64,000 nucleotides of DNA from Dinochytrium kinnereticum. Its lineage: Eukaryota > Chytridiomycota > Chytridiomycetes > Chytridiales > Chytridiaceae. The DNA lies in the NCBI GenBank assembly GCA_027604005.1, contig JADGJT010000005.1, forward strand, positions 113,545 to 177,544, read 5' to 3'. Shown in pieces: positions 12,607 through 23,858 of the stretch. The notes under the pieces are model-generated. The model was not told the DNA's origin, ran no database searches, and was given only the letters and a program-made list of their open reading frames with translations. Each line of letters starts with the position of its first letter. Positions within the stretch are counted from its first letter, which is position 1. Both the position numbers and the translations under genes were made by a program.

Positions 12607-13948
12607 ATGGAAAAGACCAATGGATCAACAAGCAAGGCAACTGCCCCTGCTGCCTCCTCCCCGTCCACCGCTCCGCCACCGCGCCCCGAGGAGCCTGCTT
12701 ACATCGTCTACATGCGGATGACTGTCTTTGCTGTCGTAATGACCGCAACAGCGTTCAGCATCGTGATGATCCAGCTACCCTCATTCATACTCCTCCTCCA
12801 CTCCCATAAGCTCTACCGATGGTATATTCGGCTCACGGAACAGATCTTTGGATCAGTCGTTGTTGTGACCACTGGATTGTTTTGTCCAGCGACGAAGCTT
12901 GTTCTTACCGGCGACTTTGACTTGATCAAGCCCAAACATCGATCCATCCTTTTTGCTAATCATCAAATCTACCCGGATTGGTTCTATCTCTGGGTTTTGG
13001 CTTGGCTTAGGTAAGTGCCATGTTGTTTGGGGCGGGGGAGGCCATATGAGCTCATTGCGTGCTCTAATAGGGGTTGTCACGGTGACCTCAAGATTCTCTT
13101 GATGGAATGGCTTGCTTACCTCCCCTTCTTTGGTGCTGGAATGTGGTTCTTTGAGTTCGTCTTCCTTAAGCGAAAGTGGGCGAATGATAAAGAGAACATG
13201 AAGAAGCACTTGCTGAAGGCGAACGACGCGACGGAACCTCTTATGCTCCTTATTTTCCCTGAAGGGACTCTCAATACCCCTCACAACAAGGATTCCAGCA
13301 GGAACTTTGCCAAGAAGGTTAGTTAGTCCATTCGGCCAAATGTCGATAATACTAATTGCCATCCCCTTTACTGGAAAATAAATATATTAGAACGATATCA
13401 CCGACCACCCGGACCATTGCCTTCTTCCCAAGGCAACGGGTCTTTACTTCTGTGCTGATACCCTTAAATCAACTATCGATGATGTCTTTGATGTTACAAT
13501 GGGCTATTCCGGCCTGAAGGCAGACCAGGTGCCCTATGACGAGTATCTAGTTGATAAAGTCTTCTTCAAGAACCAATATCCCCGCGAGATCCACTTCCAC
13601 GTTGACGCCTTGAAACTCAAAACCATCCCAGGTTTCACCCCCGAACTCATCGCAAAAGACGAGGATGCCAGAAAAGAATCTTTTAACCTATGGCTTCGTG
13701 AAAAGTTCTACAAGAAGGATAAGAGGCTTGACAGGTTCTTTAAGTCAGGATCATTGGTTTTAGAGGAGGAGGAGATGAAGAATATCCCCCGTCTTGCTAT
13801 TCGAATTACTCCGGAGCTTCAAGATTATGTTGTAATCTTATTTGCTTGGTATTTCGCGTTCAAGGCTGTGCCTGTGTACTGGTCCATCTTGGCATTTGTG
13901 CTGCACCTGGCATTCCTTCCCGTGCTCTTGCTTCTCGGGTGGGCGTGA
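12607..13948 (+). CDS. 1-acyl-glycerophosphate acyltransferase family (LCLAT1/AGPAT-like)
   Basis: Transfers an acyl chain from acyl-CoA to a lysophospholipid in the endoplasmic reticulum. Three exons: 12607-13011, about 13072-13317, and from about 13391. Residues 1-30 are Pro/Ser/Ala-rich. A membrane helix follows (TVFAVVMTATAFSIVMI). The acceptor/catalytic motif reads NHQIYPDW, the variant of NHX4D used by the LCLAT1/AGPAT4 branch. FPEGTLN is the glycerophosphate-binding motif. LLPKATGL matches the later conserved LLPRxxG block. Two C-terminal helices (about 13825-13945) complete the topology. Family assignment is firm; whether it acts on lysophosphatidic acid, lysocardiolipin or lysophosphatidylinositol cannot be decided from the sequence. 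Confidence 0.9.
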
Positions 13949-14195
13949 AGGGGCACCGGAAAACCTTCCATTATCTCTCTGGCAACCAGTTGTCTTGTGT
14001 TTTTGTTTTTTCTCAATTATTCTCAAACCATCCCCAAGCCCATTTTTGTTCCTTGAAGCTCTCAACCCATTCTTTTCCTTCCTATAATCCTTACCTCTAA
14101 AGAACCTTTCCACCTCTCTCTTCAATTCAACATTTGGGTTCCCTTGAATTATTTCAATAAATAACAGAAATAACAACTCTGACAATGATTGTGTG

Positions 14196-15676
14196 ATGGC
14201 AAAGAAGAAGCCAGGGACTGGATCGCAAAAGGGTGGAAAGGGGAGACCTCAAAGCAGCACCAGCAGATCTACGGAGAAGGCTGATGAAGACTGGTTGCCT
14301 CCTGGAACCACCACCAAGCAGAAACCAAAAGATTCGATAGGAGGCAAGGGCCGGAAAGGCATCAAAAATGATGGAGGAGGAGACTGGGACGATGAGGTGA
14401 CGAAACAGCTTGATAAGCAATTGGAAAACCTGGGGTTAAAGCTTAAAGACATGACAGGGGATGGTAACTGCCTCTTTGTGAGTTTTCATCTCCGTGGCCT
14501 TTTTTTTTGTTTTAAACTTTCTCTTGCTTGCATTCCTTCGTTTTCGCCCTATTTGTAGCGATCACTTTCCGACCAGATTGAAGGAAATCCATCGAACTAT
14601 GCCTACCATCGAGCCTCTGTTTGTAAACACATGGAAGAAAATCGGGAACTTTATGAGCCTTTTATGTTTGATGAGACCCTGGATCAACATATTATTCGAA
14701 TGAAGCGAGATGCCTCATACGGTACTTCGTATTCTTGACCCCTCCATCACGCACCTTTTCTAATATTTTAACCAAAAAAAAAACACCAACAACGACCATC
14801 TAATAATTCAAAAAAACCCCTCTCTCTTCATCTCTCCGACGGGGAAAAACAACAAAATAATTAATAGGAGAAAACATGGAAGTTGTAGCCTTCGCTCGAG
14901 CCAACAAAGTAGATATAGCAATCCATCAATCCGGTCTCCCAGTCTGGATTATCAACGGCACCGATACCCCTCCCGCCTCGCGCCTTCTCCACATCATTTA
15001 CCATTCATGGGAACATTACAGCAGTGTTCGAATGATCAACGATACAACACTACCAGGCTCGCCTCCCAGTATTCAAATTCAACCTCAAACTGGTGCTAGG
15101 TTGGTAGCACCGTTATTTGCTGGAAAGGATCTGAAGACGGCTCCTCCGACAAGTATGGAGAGGATGATTATGGGAACTACTGGAACGGTGGATCTTGCGA
15201 GGGTTAGGGAACTATTGGTAAAGGTTAGAGGTGACCCGAATAAGGTTATGGCGATGCTTTTTGATGAGATGGAGGAGGGTAGTGTAGGAGTGGTAGAAGA
15301 AAATGATGACGGTGCGGAAAATGAGAGAAAAGAATGTAAAGAAAGTAAGAAGGAGGATGTTGACGCGTCGGCGGAGGAAGAGTCAGAAAACAAGGCCCAG
15401 ATCGATGAACAACCTGATGCGGCATCTCCACCAACGATATCACCAGCACCTAGGAAGGGGAATCCGAAAGGCACACACACTCCTGAAGCCCAGACTAACC
15501 CTATCAAAGTCAAGAAAGTCACAGCAAGAGATAAGAAAGAAGCGTCACGGAGACAACGAAAAGAAAACGCATTAGCTAAAAAGAGGGGAGGCGTTGTGCC
15601 GTCAAAAGAGGAGGAAAAGAAGCCAGGACCGATGGGTAGTGGGCTTATTAGTGGGATGAATGCCATATCCATCTAA
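14196..15676 (+). CDS. OTU-domain deubiquitinase, OTUD3-like
   Basis: A cysteine protease that removes ubiquitin. Three exons; introns lie at about 14477-14558 and 14721-14867. The ATG at 14196 starts a Lys-rich leader. The catalytic Cys is in GDGNCLF at the end of exon 1, and the first intron falls directly after this motif. Exon 3 opens with GENMEVVAFARANKVDIAIH. The catalytic His lies in HIIYHSWEHYSSVR, a hallmark of the OTUD3 branch. After the OTU domain a short helical stretch (VDLARVRELLVKVRGDPNKV, near 15190) looks UBA-like, as in OTUD3. The rest is a charged tail rich in Glu/Lys ending in a basic segment. The linkage type it cleaves cannot be read from the sequence. Confidence 0.9.
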
Positions 15677-15762
15677 TCAGCAGTACAAATGTAATCCTTT
15701 ATCTTCCACTTCTTCGGGGGCTGTTATTCGTATTCCCAAAAAAATTCATTATTTATCCAAAA

Positions 15763-17588
15763 ATGCACAAACGAGAACACCCGTCCCCCATCCAACTTCC
15801 AACTTCCGTCCTCCCTAACCACCAACGAGGCCCCCTCAACTCCATAGAAGCCACGGAAGACGACCACAATGCACCCTCCCCTATCGAATTCTCTCTCCCC
15901 ACTGCAAAACTCGCCGTGGTGATGGTCGGCCTCCCGGCAAGGGGCAAAACCTACATTGCCCGTAAACTCGCGCGCTACTTAAACTGGTTGGGCCATCCCG
16001 CTCAACTTTTTAATGTCGGCAATTACCGTCGAGAGATGGCGGGAGCTACCAAAGATCAATCTTTTTTTGATCCGTTGAACGAGGAGAGCGCCAAAGTTCG
16101 GCACACGATTGCGGATGCTGCTCTTGATGATATGTTGACTTGGTTCACGGAAAGGGAGGCGAGGGATTCTGTGCAGAGGATTAGTGAGGTTGGGCTTGGA
16201 GGAAGTTTTTCGTCGCTTTCAGTCTCAACGCCAGGATCGGCCTCTCCGTCTATCACGGCGTCACCGGCCATGGGTGCCAAAGTGAATGTTAATAAGGCTT
16301 TGGTGAAAACTGCCATGGTGGGGATATATGATGCTACGAACTCAACTGTGGAGAGACGGCAGATGATTCAGGATAAATGTGAAAAGGATCATGTGGAAGT
16401 TATGTTTGTTGAGAGCATTTGCAATGACCCTGACGTTGTCATGGCCAATATAAAAGAGGTTTGTAGCATCTATGCTTCCACATGATCTCAGATTAAAGAA
16501 TCCTCTTTTTGGTTTATTATCATCAGGTCAAGCTGTCTTCCCCGGACTACATCGGCGTTGACTCTGACAAAGCCGTCGAAGATTTCATGGCCAGGATACG
16601 TCACTACGAATCCACGTACCAAACCATCCGCCATAACGAGATGAATGGCCGAATCTCATTCGTAAAGCTTATCGACGTGGGTGACCAAGTCATTGTTAAC
16701 AAAATCCGAGGGTATATCCAATCTCGTATCGTCTACTTTCTCATGAATCTCAACATCACTCCTCGATGTATATATTTTTCTCGTCACGGAGAGTCCATGT
16801 TTAATGTGGATGGAAAAATTGGGGGAGATTCTAATCTGAGTCCCAGAGGGCAGATGTTTGCCAAGAAGCTTCCACATATTATCAAAGAGAAACTTGGCGA
16901 GCAAACGAATTTAACAGTTTGGACTTCTACGTTAAGGAGAACGATCCAAACCGCTTCCTACATCCCCTTCCCCCAACTGCAATGGAAAGCCCTAGACGAG
17001 CTTGACTCTGGCCTATGTGACGGATTGACGTACGAAGAGATTGAGGAGAAATACCCTGAGGATTTCGCGCAGAGAGATGAGGACAAGTATAATTATCGCT
17101 ATAGGGGTGGGGAAAGCTATGCAGATTTAGTTAAGCGCTTGGAACCTGTGACGTTAGAGTTAGAAAGACATCATGAGAAGAATCATTCAATCCTCATTAT
17201 TGGCCATCAGGCGGTTTTAAGGGCCCTGTACGCTTATTTTTTGAATTACCCTCACGACGAGCTTCCGTACCTCAAGATTCCGTTGCATACTGTGGTCAAA
17301 TTAACATTTAAGGCTTATGGGTGCATTGAAGAGAGGTGGGTCCTTTTTTATTTTATTTTTGTGTCATGGTTGTTTGTTTGTTTTTCTAAACCCTGTTTTC
17401 CTGCTTTCTCTCTTATGTTTTGGACTAGGTTTAAGGTAGACGTTCCAGCTGTTGACACGCACCGTGGCAAGTCGTCCCCAATCCGAGCAACTCTTCCGGA
17501 ATCACTACCAGCCCCGCCGTCTTCGCTGAAAAATGTAGTAGATGACCATAAAAAGGAGTTGGAGGAGGAGAAGGCGACACGGTCCTAG
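15763..17588 (+). CDS. 6-phosphofructo-2-kinase / fructose-2,6-bisphosphatase
   Basis: Makes and degrades fructose-2,6-bisphosphate, the allosteric switch between glycolysis and gluconeogenesis. Three exons; introns at about 16459-16527 and 17336-17428. The kinase half has the P-loop VGLPARGKTYIARKLARYL and NVGNYRRE. The phosphatase half has the histidine-phosphatase signature FSRHGESMFN, the Glu segment LDELDSGLCDGLTYEEI and the second His in IGHQAVLRALYAYF. Both catalytic sites therefore look complete, unlike several fungal paralogues that keep only one activity. A Ser/Pro/Gly-rich insert of about 45 residues (16170-16300) interrupts the kinase half before GIYDATNS. The last exon is a charged tail. 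Confidence 0.95.
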
Positions 17589-18078
17589 AAAAGACGGAAA
17601 GAAGGAAAGAAGGAAGGAAGAAAAAACATATCAGGTGTTCCTGTTTTTGTTGTTATTTATTTTATTCTTTTGCGTCATTGTTGCTTCCTTTTGTTCTTGT
17701 TCTGCTCTCACACCCTGATTATAGATGTTTTTTTTTTTGGTTTTTTGGGAGGGATTCTTTTCTTTTTCTTTTCTTCTTTTTTTTTTTTTTTGAATTTCTT
17801 TTTTGGTTTGTCTGGTAAAAAGTCATGTACATAAGTAAAAGGCCAAGCATTAGTTAACGTCCCATTTTCAACTTACGAGCCTGATATCATAAAGATGACC
17901 GTTGTTGGCTTTTCTTTTTCCTAACACGGAATACGGAGATACAATCCAGAACTTCTGGGTCTCGGCATGCTTTCCGCTTGCTCGTAAGCTTGGGGTTCTT
18001 CGAATGAGACCACTTGATGAAACTCGCGTACATTCAACCTCCAGCACGACGCACACAAATTATTTTCAGTATTTTGAC
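17589..18078. other. Intergenic, T-rich
   Basis: Strong T-runs at 17730-17790 follow the PFK-2/FBPase-2 stop and probably mark its 3' end. The rest should be the 5' region of the next gene. TTTTCAG at 18063-18069 looks like a splice acceptor just before the ATG at 18079, so a 5' untranslated intron is possible. Confidence 0.35.
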
Positions 18079-19465
18079 ATGTCCTCCTGGGTGACTTCTG
18101 GCGATACCGCTGCCTCCTCGAGCGACACGGCAGCCTCTCCCGTGCCCTCGCCCTCTCACTCTCTAACAAGACGGTCACCCCTCTCTATTCATATTCCAAA
18201 TTCAAACAAATCCATCGCAGCGACGGTTGCTCAAGAGGATTCGCTCTCGCCTCCAAATCCCTTGCATCAACAACCTGTCCTCAGGAGAGAGGTCATTCCT
18301 CTAAAACACGCCGACGACGATAGCCCTCCTAATCTAACGCTCAACAGCACAAGTCATCAAAAGGAGGGTTCGAAAGGCTCAATCAACCGTCGCAACTCTT
18401 CCACGAAAAATGCCCCTTCCTCTTCCTCGACCCCATCCTCCCCCAAACACCAAAAATCAGTCCACTCCACCCAAGTCAGAAATAGCGTCCGTCTCTCCAT
18501 AACAACACCAACAGGTGCCTACCGTGAGCTGCAACTTGATGAAGCCGCTCCTCCACTTCCAACCACACACCAACAACCTCTCAAAGATGACTCTTCAACA
18601 ACTCCAATAACGAAGAAACTTCAAAAGACTCCCAGTATCTTAACTCCTAGGTTTTCTTTGAGTGGTATAAAGCGGTTGAATGATCTTGCAGACACGCCGA
18701 AAACGCCGTTGACCATCAAGAAGGGAAGGTTGACGTTGTTTACAAAGCAGGTGGTTTTGCCAAAATGGCAGCAGACTTTGAGGGAGTGGAGATGTATCAT
18801 GAGGATTTTGCATTTTGCTCTTGCCATTGGTACGAATCTCTTATTGACGAGGTTTCTCTTAATCCTTTTATTTCCCCATTGATCGATGAAGGCGCGTTTA
18901 CTGCTCTTGCGGCAGGGACGTTCGATGCTGACTTCAGATCGGCCATTCTGAGTCAATCCGGGATTAATTACATGTCATTTACTTCCATCACCTCTGCCGT
19001 AAGCCCTCTCCTTTCACTTTCATTCAATTAGCAAGGCTCCTCGCCTTAAATAACAATTTTCAAAAAACAACAACAATGCAGTTCGTCTCCTTCGCTTGCC
19101 TCATAGTCTACTTCTTCCCCGCCCACCTAAACATCACACCCCATCGTCACCCCCGTTTCTCCCGGGTAGAAGTCGGGATAGACATCATTTGCGCCGGTCT
19201 CTGGATAGCTGCCTGCGGAGCTTTGATGGCCTACGGATTTTGTCCAGCAGAACTCTTCCCCGATTCAAAAAAATGCTTTAAATGGAATGTGACGATTGGA
19301 TTGGGGATGGGAAACTTTTTGGCATATGCCGGGATTATTGGGATGGGGCTTTGCGATTTGGCGAGAAATGGGTGGGGAGGAGATGTGGAGTGGAGACCTG
19401 TTGGGGCTAGGGGGGGGTGGAAGGTTGGGGTGAATGATGATGATCCGTTTGATGATTTTGATTGA
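18079..19465 (+). CDS. MARVEL-like four-helix membrane protein with long cytosolic N-terminus
   Basis: Three exons (18079-about 18828, about 18891-18998, about 19080-19465). The first 230 residues are Ser/Thr/Pro-rich and probably disordered. The C-terminal part shows a four-helix MARVEL-like pattern: WRCIMRILHFALAIG; then a short loop; then FVSFACLIVYFF; then RVEVGIDIICAGLWIAACGA; then a Cys-containing loop and MGNFLAYAGIIGMGLCDL. Fungal MARVEL proteins organise plasma-membrane domains or secretory vesicles. An in-frame upstream ATG at 18004 would add 25 residues; 18079 is preferred because an acceptor-like TTTTCAG precedes it. The specific function is unknown. Confidence 0.6.
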
Positions 19466-19740
19466 GTAGACGCTATTTCTCTCGTGTAATAAATAAATCG
19501 TTTATTATTAGAGCCCCGAGTTCTGTCATCCTCCAATATCGATAATATCCATAGCATGTATATACATTCGTAGATATTTTTAAACGCGTATTGCTTTGCT
19601 AATCCATCAGTAAATAACAGGCTCACATAGTCTCTCAGTCTTTCAAAAGAATCGAAAAAAACATCCCACTTATTTATAAGCTGAATTCTTCTCTTCTTCT
19701 TTCAATTTAAATAAAAGACGGGGAAAGGGGGAAATGCAAA

Positions 19741-19774
<34 letters not shown>

Positions 19775-20237
19775 ATACGGAAAAGAATACCACAAACATC
19801 AAAAATAAGGAGATAATATATTAATGCACACGACAATCTTTGAATGAACTCGCCACGCAGAAGAAAAGCTGGGAGGGAACGAAAATAGGAAACGTGGTAA
19901 ATCTATACAATTATGCAAAATATTAAATGGGTGGGATGTGCGAATATCGATCTGATAGGGGGTTTGAAGGGTTTGAAGTGGGAAAAAGATGTCGCAATAA
20001 AAAAGAGAAGAGAAAATAACGCACGATTCAATCAAGTCTATCTGACCCTATCAAATGTGGTTCTGGTAAAGCTAAGAATATTTCATGAAGGTTACATTGA
20101 GGGGCAACAAATGGATTGGTTTACAATGGCGTTAATATACGATAGATATGCAACGCAAGAATGAGTAAGAAGAAAATTGACAAATAAACAAGTGGCTCTG
20201 CTAAGGTTATCTTTCTTCTCCGTTTTGACTTGAGTTG
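19466..20237. other. Convergent 3' region
   Basis: Lies between two convergently transcribed genes. AT-rich, with A-runs and AATAAA-like signals on both strands near 19489-19496, 19710-19780 and 20000. There is a short purine-rich AAAAGAAATAA repeat at about 19745-19775. No gene is recognised. Confidence 0.45.
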
Positions 20238-23089
20238 TTAATCTTTCATATCAACATCATCTTCTTCATCAATGGTTGATTGGCTGTCGCTACTCAGATG
20301 GTTGAAAGAAACTGCTGGAACCTTAAGACTGAGTTTAGGAGCACTTTCTTTCCCGCAAAGAATTCGTATCATGCAAAGATCTTCGGAGCGTTCAAAGGCG
20401 TTTAAGCCATTGCATAGTGGGGGAACGTAAACCTAAAATGCAAGGAGGAAAGTTAAAACAACGTAAAGGGTAGGAAATGAGTCGGAGATGACGCAAGAAG
20501 AAGAGGCAAAAATAGTATGGTTTCTAATGAGAGAAGCAGAATAAAACTTACGGGCTTCTTCCCACTCTGCTTTCTGCGCTTGACGATGTTACGCGTCCAT
20601 TCGGGCAAGGGCCCCATGGTGTCTGGAAGGGATAAGGACGACAAAGAAGCAAATGCGACGGCTTCAGAACGTTTCCTCGAGACGGTTGTTGCGTCATGTG
20701 AGAATACTATTGGGCCATTCAAGGCAAATAAAGTTAGATTTTGGAGATAAAAAAAATGAAATATAACAAGTCAAAACAGTGTTTCAAGGATTAAAAAAGA
20801 CGTGTTAGGGGTAGGTCTTACAGCTCGTTCCTGTTGAAGTATTCTGCTTCACGAGTTCAGCGTCAAGTTGGAATTTAACGCGGTAGAGTTCATCCATAAG
20901 TTCCTGCTTTATTCTCTTGCATCCATCCTATTCCAATGCAATAAATAAATAAGTTTTCCAACCACTATATCCTTTCAAAATCAATAATTCTGAACATACA
21001 CTAAACGTATCCTGAGCAAGATGAACCGATCCATTATACATCGCATCGGCGTTATTCTTTGACTCGTCAAATCGCCTTTTCGCTACCTTTAGTCGTATCC
21101 TACTTTTTCGACGGATGGATTCAAGCTCTTCTGCAACGTCCGGGTGGAAAACTGCATTAAGTGAAAGGAAACGGTCAGAGCGCTTCTAAAGAGCAAAATC
21201 AAAAAAAAAAAAAAAAACATCCAAAAAAACAGTAATCAACCATTATCAGCCTTCAAAATAGACTCTTCCAGATTGATCTCATCGGTCTTAAGTCCAAAGT
21301 ACCTATTAAAAAAATGTTAAAAAAAGAACGATGTGGGGCATACAACAGATAGGAGGGGATAGTTTACGATTTTTTAATGTTATCAAACTCCTGCTCAAGA
21401 GCAGAGGCCTCAGCTTTGGCTACAATGATGCTTTTCTTGATTGCTCGGATCTCTTCATCGTCTTCAGGAAGGATTTCCACAGAGACTGCGTTTATTTGGT
21501 TGATAAGTTTCGGAAGTGGGGGGTATGATGAGATTTCGGTGAACAAAATGGCAAAGATGGGAAGGATGAAACAGAAAAAAAAATACCACATACGTGAATC
21601 TTCGTCAACGTCTTTTTCGCTATCCTCCAGATTCACTAGCGTGCCTTCACAAAAATAATAATAATGATTTAGGTTTATTCAGCCAAATACTCCGCAAAGC
21701 AATGTCTCAACCGAAACAGCACCTACCACGGCTCTCTATCATCTTCAAAGACGGTGAATTGCTATTTCTGGATCCATTCGATGGAGGCCGCCCCCTGGGC
21801 TTAGCCGCCACAGGAAGAGCGTTCATAAATGTTGCAGTCGGAATAGCAGATCCCATAGTGCGTCTTTCCTCCCCCTCCTCCATAGAAGTCGCGTCACTGA
21901 TACTAGACTGTGTTGCTAACAGAGCGGGTCGAATAGGCGACGAAGCTGTCTCAACGGAAGAAACCGATAGTGTTCTCTGAGGGTTGGTCTCCGACAAAAG
22001 TAACGTTGAGAAGTTATTCGAAGTCGGAATGGCGAGGGTGACGTTTGGATGATCTTTCGAGGCTTCAGCTGATCCAAGCATCGCGTCGTAAATGTGAACG
22101 GATCCATCCACCTTTTTTCGTTTCACCGATTCACTACTTCCATCATCCGACCGTGACTTTCGTGAAGAGGTGCTGTTCGATACTTCACTGGTTTCGCTGG
22201 ACCGCTTGGTTGGGAACTGTTCGGATACTGTGGTTGAGCAAGATGAGGGGGTGCTGGAAGGGGATCTTTCTCGGCGTTTTCGTGTTCTCGGTAGTTGGGG
22301 ATCGAGAGCGGGTTTTTGCGACGAGTCATGGGCATCTAGGGTTCTGTCTTTTGGGTCATTACAGACAGTGTTCTTTCTTCTTCCCCTTCTTTTAACAGCT
22401 GGAGAGCCGTTGGCCTCCACACCATCCATTTTGTTAGCGGAGTCATCTTCAGCACCATTGTTGTGCTCCATTTCTTCTTCACAGGAGGCCTCGATATCTT
22501 TCTTGACTACTACATTCGGGATAGCTTTGGGCCCTGCTGCAGGTGACAAGTGGCCCGTTCCTACCTCCAATACCTGTGAGCACGCAATATCCGCTCCCTT
22601 TTGTTGATCAGCTGCCATGTCACCTTGAGCCCCGCCCCCTCCGATCCCGCCACGAGCAGTCCGAGTGATCCGAAGAGACGAGGCAGAATTTATCTTCGGA
22701 GACCTCGGAGACCTCGGCGATTGATTCGGCATTCTGGGACTCCCAGATTTCTGACCACCCGTCATCCTCACTGAAAGGCTTAGACTGATAGCCTCCTCCA
22801 AGTTATCAGCTGTCTTTCCCCCATAATCGTGCGCGTTTCTATTCGAACCGCTAACTGAAGGATTTTGCATTCGCGGACTGGACGCTGACGAAGGTATACA
22901 GGATTGCAGTCCCGTGATCGCCAGGGTGGTGGGAGAGAGCGTCATCATGTCCTCAAGATCACCGTCCAATTCTGAATTTTCAGAGTACCCGGCCATGATG
23001 AAAGGTCGATGGTTGTCTAAGATGGGACTCCCGACGGAAGACGAGGATGGAGCAGGTGGCGGATTGGAGAGGTACATGGGGGATGGCAT
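20238..23089 (-). CDS. Sds3-like subunit of the Sin3/Rpd3 histone deacetylase complex (tentative)
   Basis: Minus-strand gene of about seven exons ending in TAA at 20238-20240. The first exon (to about 21770) encodes some 450 mostly disordered residues with Ser/Pro clusters and basic patches. The downstream exons form a continuous coiled coil: SVEILPEDDEEIRAIKKS, then YFGLKTDEINLEESILKADN, then FHPDVAEELESIRRKSRIRL, then CKRIKQELMDELYRVKFQ. This order (short motif, 'HP' residues, arm-like helix, long Glu/Lys helix) matches the Sds3/BRMS1 family, which scaffolds the Sin3 corepressor. C-terminal exons contain LPEWTRNIVKRRKQSGKKP and an acidic end. The frame is open upstream to 23191 without an ATG, so a further 5' exon is possible. 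Family call moderate. Confidence 0.5.
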
Positions 23090-23858
23090 ATGAAGGCGGA
23101 AAACGTTCGATAGTTGCGCCGCCCGTTGGTCAACGGCTTCTGACTGTGGTTTCAGTCGCAGCGTCAGTGAGGTGCGAGGTTTGCGACTCAATGTTCAAAT
23201 GATTGAGAGTTCCAATTTCCAGGCACCAAAAGAATTGAGCCCGTGAATCCTCACTGGCGGAGATCCTCTCCAGACCAGAGACGGATCAGATGCAGTGCCG
23301 TAGGGAGCTAGGGTGGCCCTTGCTGTCTCAGAAAAGCAGACAATGGAATAGAGACAAGAGGCCCGCGCACCGCTGATGAAGCGGGGATGTTTGTCGTTGT
23401 TGTTGTCGGTGTTGTGGCAAAGAAGAAGAATGGAACAGAAGCGCCTGCGCACAAACAGCCAGCAGCAGACTCACAGATGCTTTGGTGGGAGGGATCTCAG
23501 CGTCTGGGAGCGGAAGGGTTAGCTGAGGCAATGCTCTCCTACCACCAGGCAGGCAGAGCAGAGGTGTTGAGGGTGGGAAGGTAGCTCTGACAATTTGCCC
23601 AACCAATTTTTTTCTGCCTTCGTTCTGTGAGACAGAGACCAACGCGCCAACATCGCCAGGATGGGACAGCGTCAGCGGAGCATGATGCTTGCCTTATGCC
23701 CATCCATGCGTTGGTTGACGGCTGCTGTTGCTTATGCCTCCCTTGGCCTCCTTTCCTCTTTATTCAGATGCCCTTCCTTCATCCACATATACGCGCCTGC
23801 AGCAATCCACCCATACGACCCAATACCATTCATCTACCACCCCCTCACCTCTTCCTTC
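23090..23858. other. Intergenic, promoter of the Sds3-like gene
   Basis: Lies between the 3' end of the trehalose gene and the start of the Sds3-like gene, both on the minus strand. Short GTT-rich tracts (about 23390-23415) and C-rich runs are seen. Open frames here lack family features. Confidence 0.4.

Noticed and set aside
15085..15672. 195-codon minus-strand frame
   Set aside because: Mirror image of the charged OTUD3-like tail; its Ser/Pro/Phe content is what antisense of Glu/Lys-rich sequence gives.
21545..21600. A membrane-like segment (MWYFFFCFILPIFAILF) in the Sds3-like gene
   Set aside because: It is intron sequence: a GTATGT donor pairs with an AACGCAG acceptor downstream, which joins DEDS to SVEILPEDDEEI in frame.
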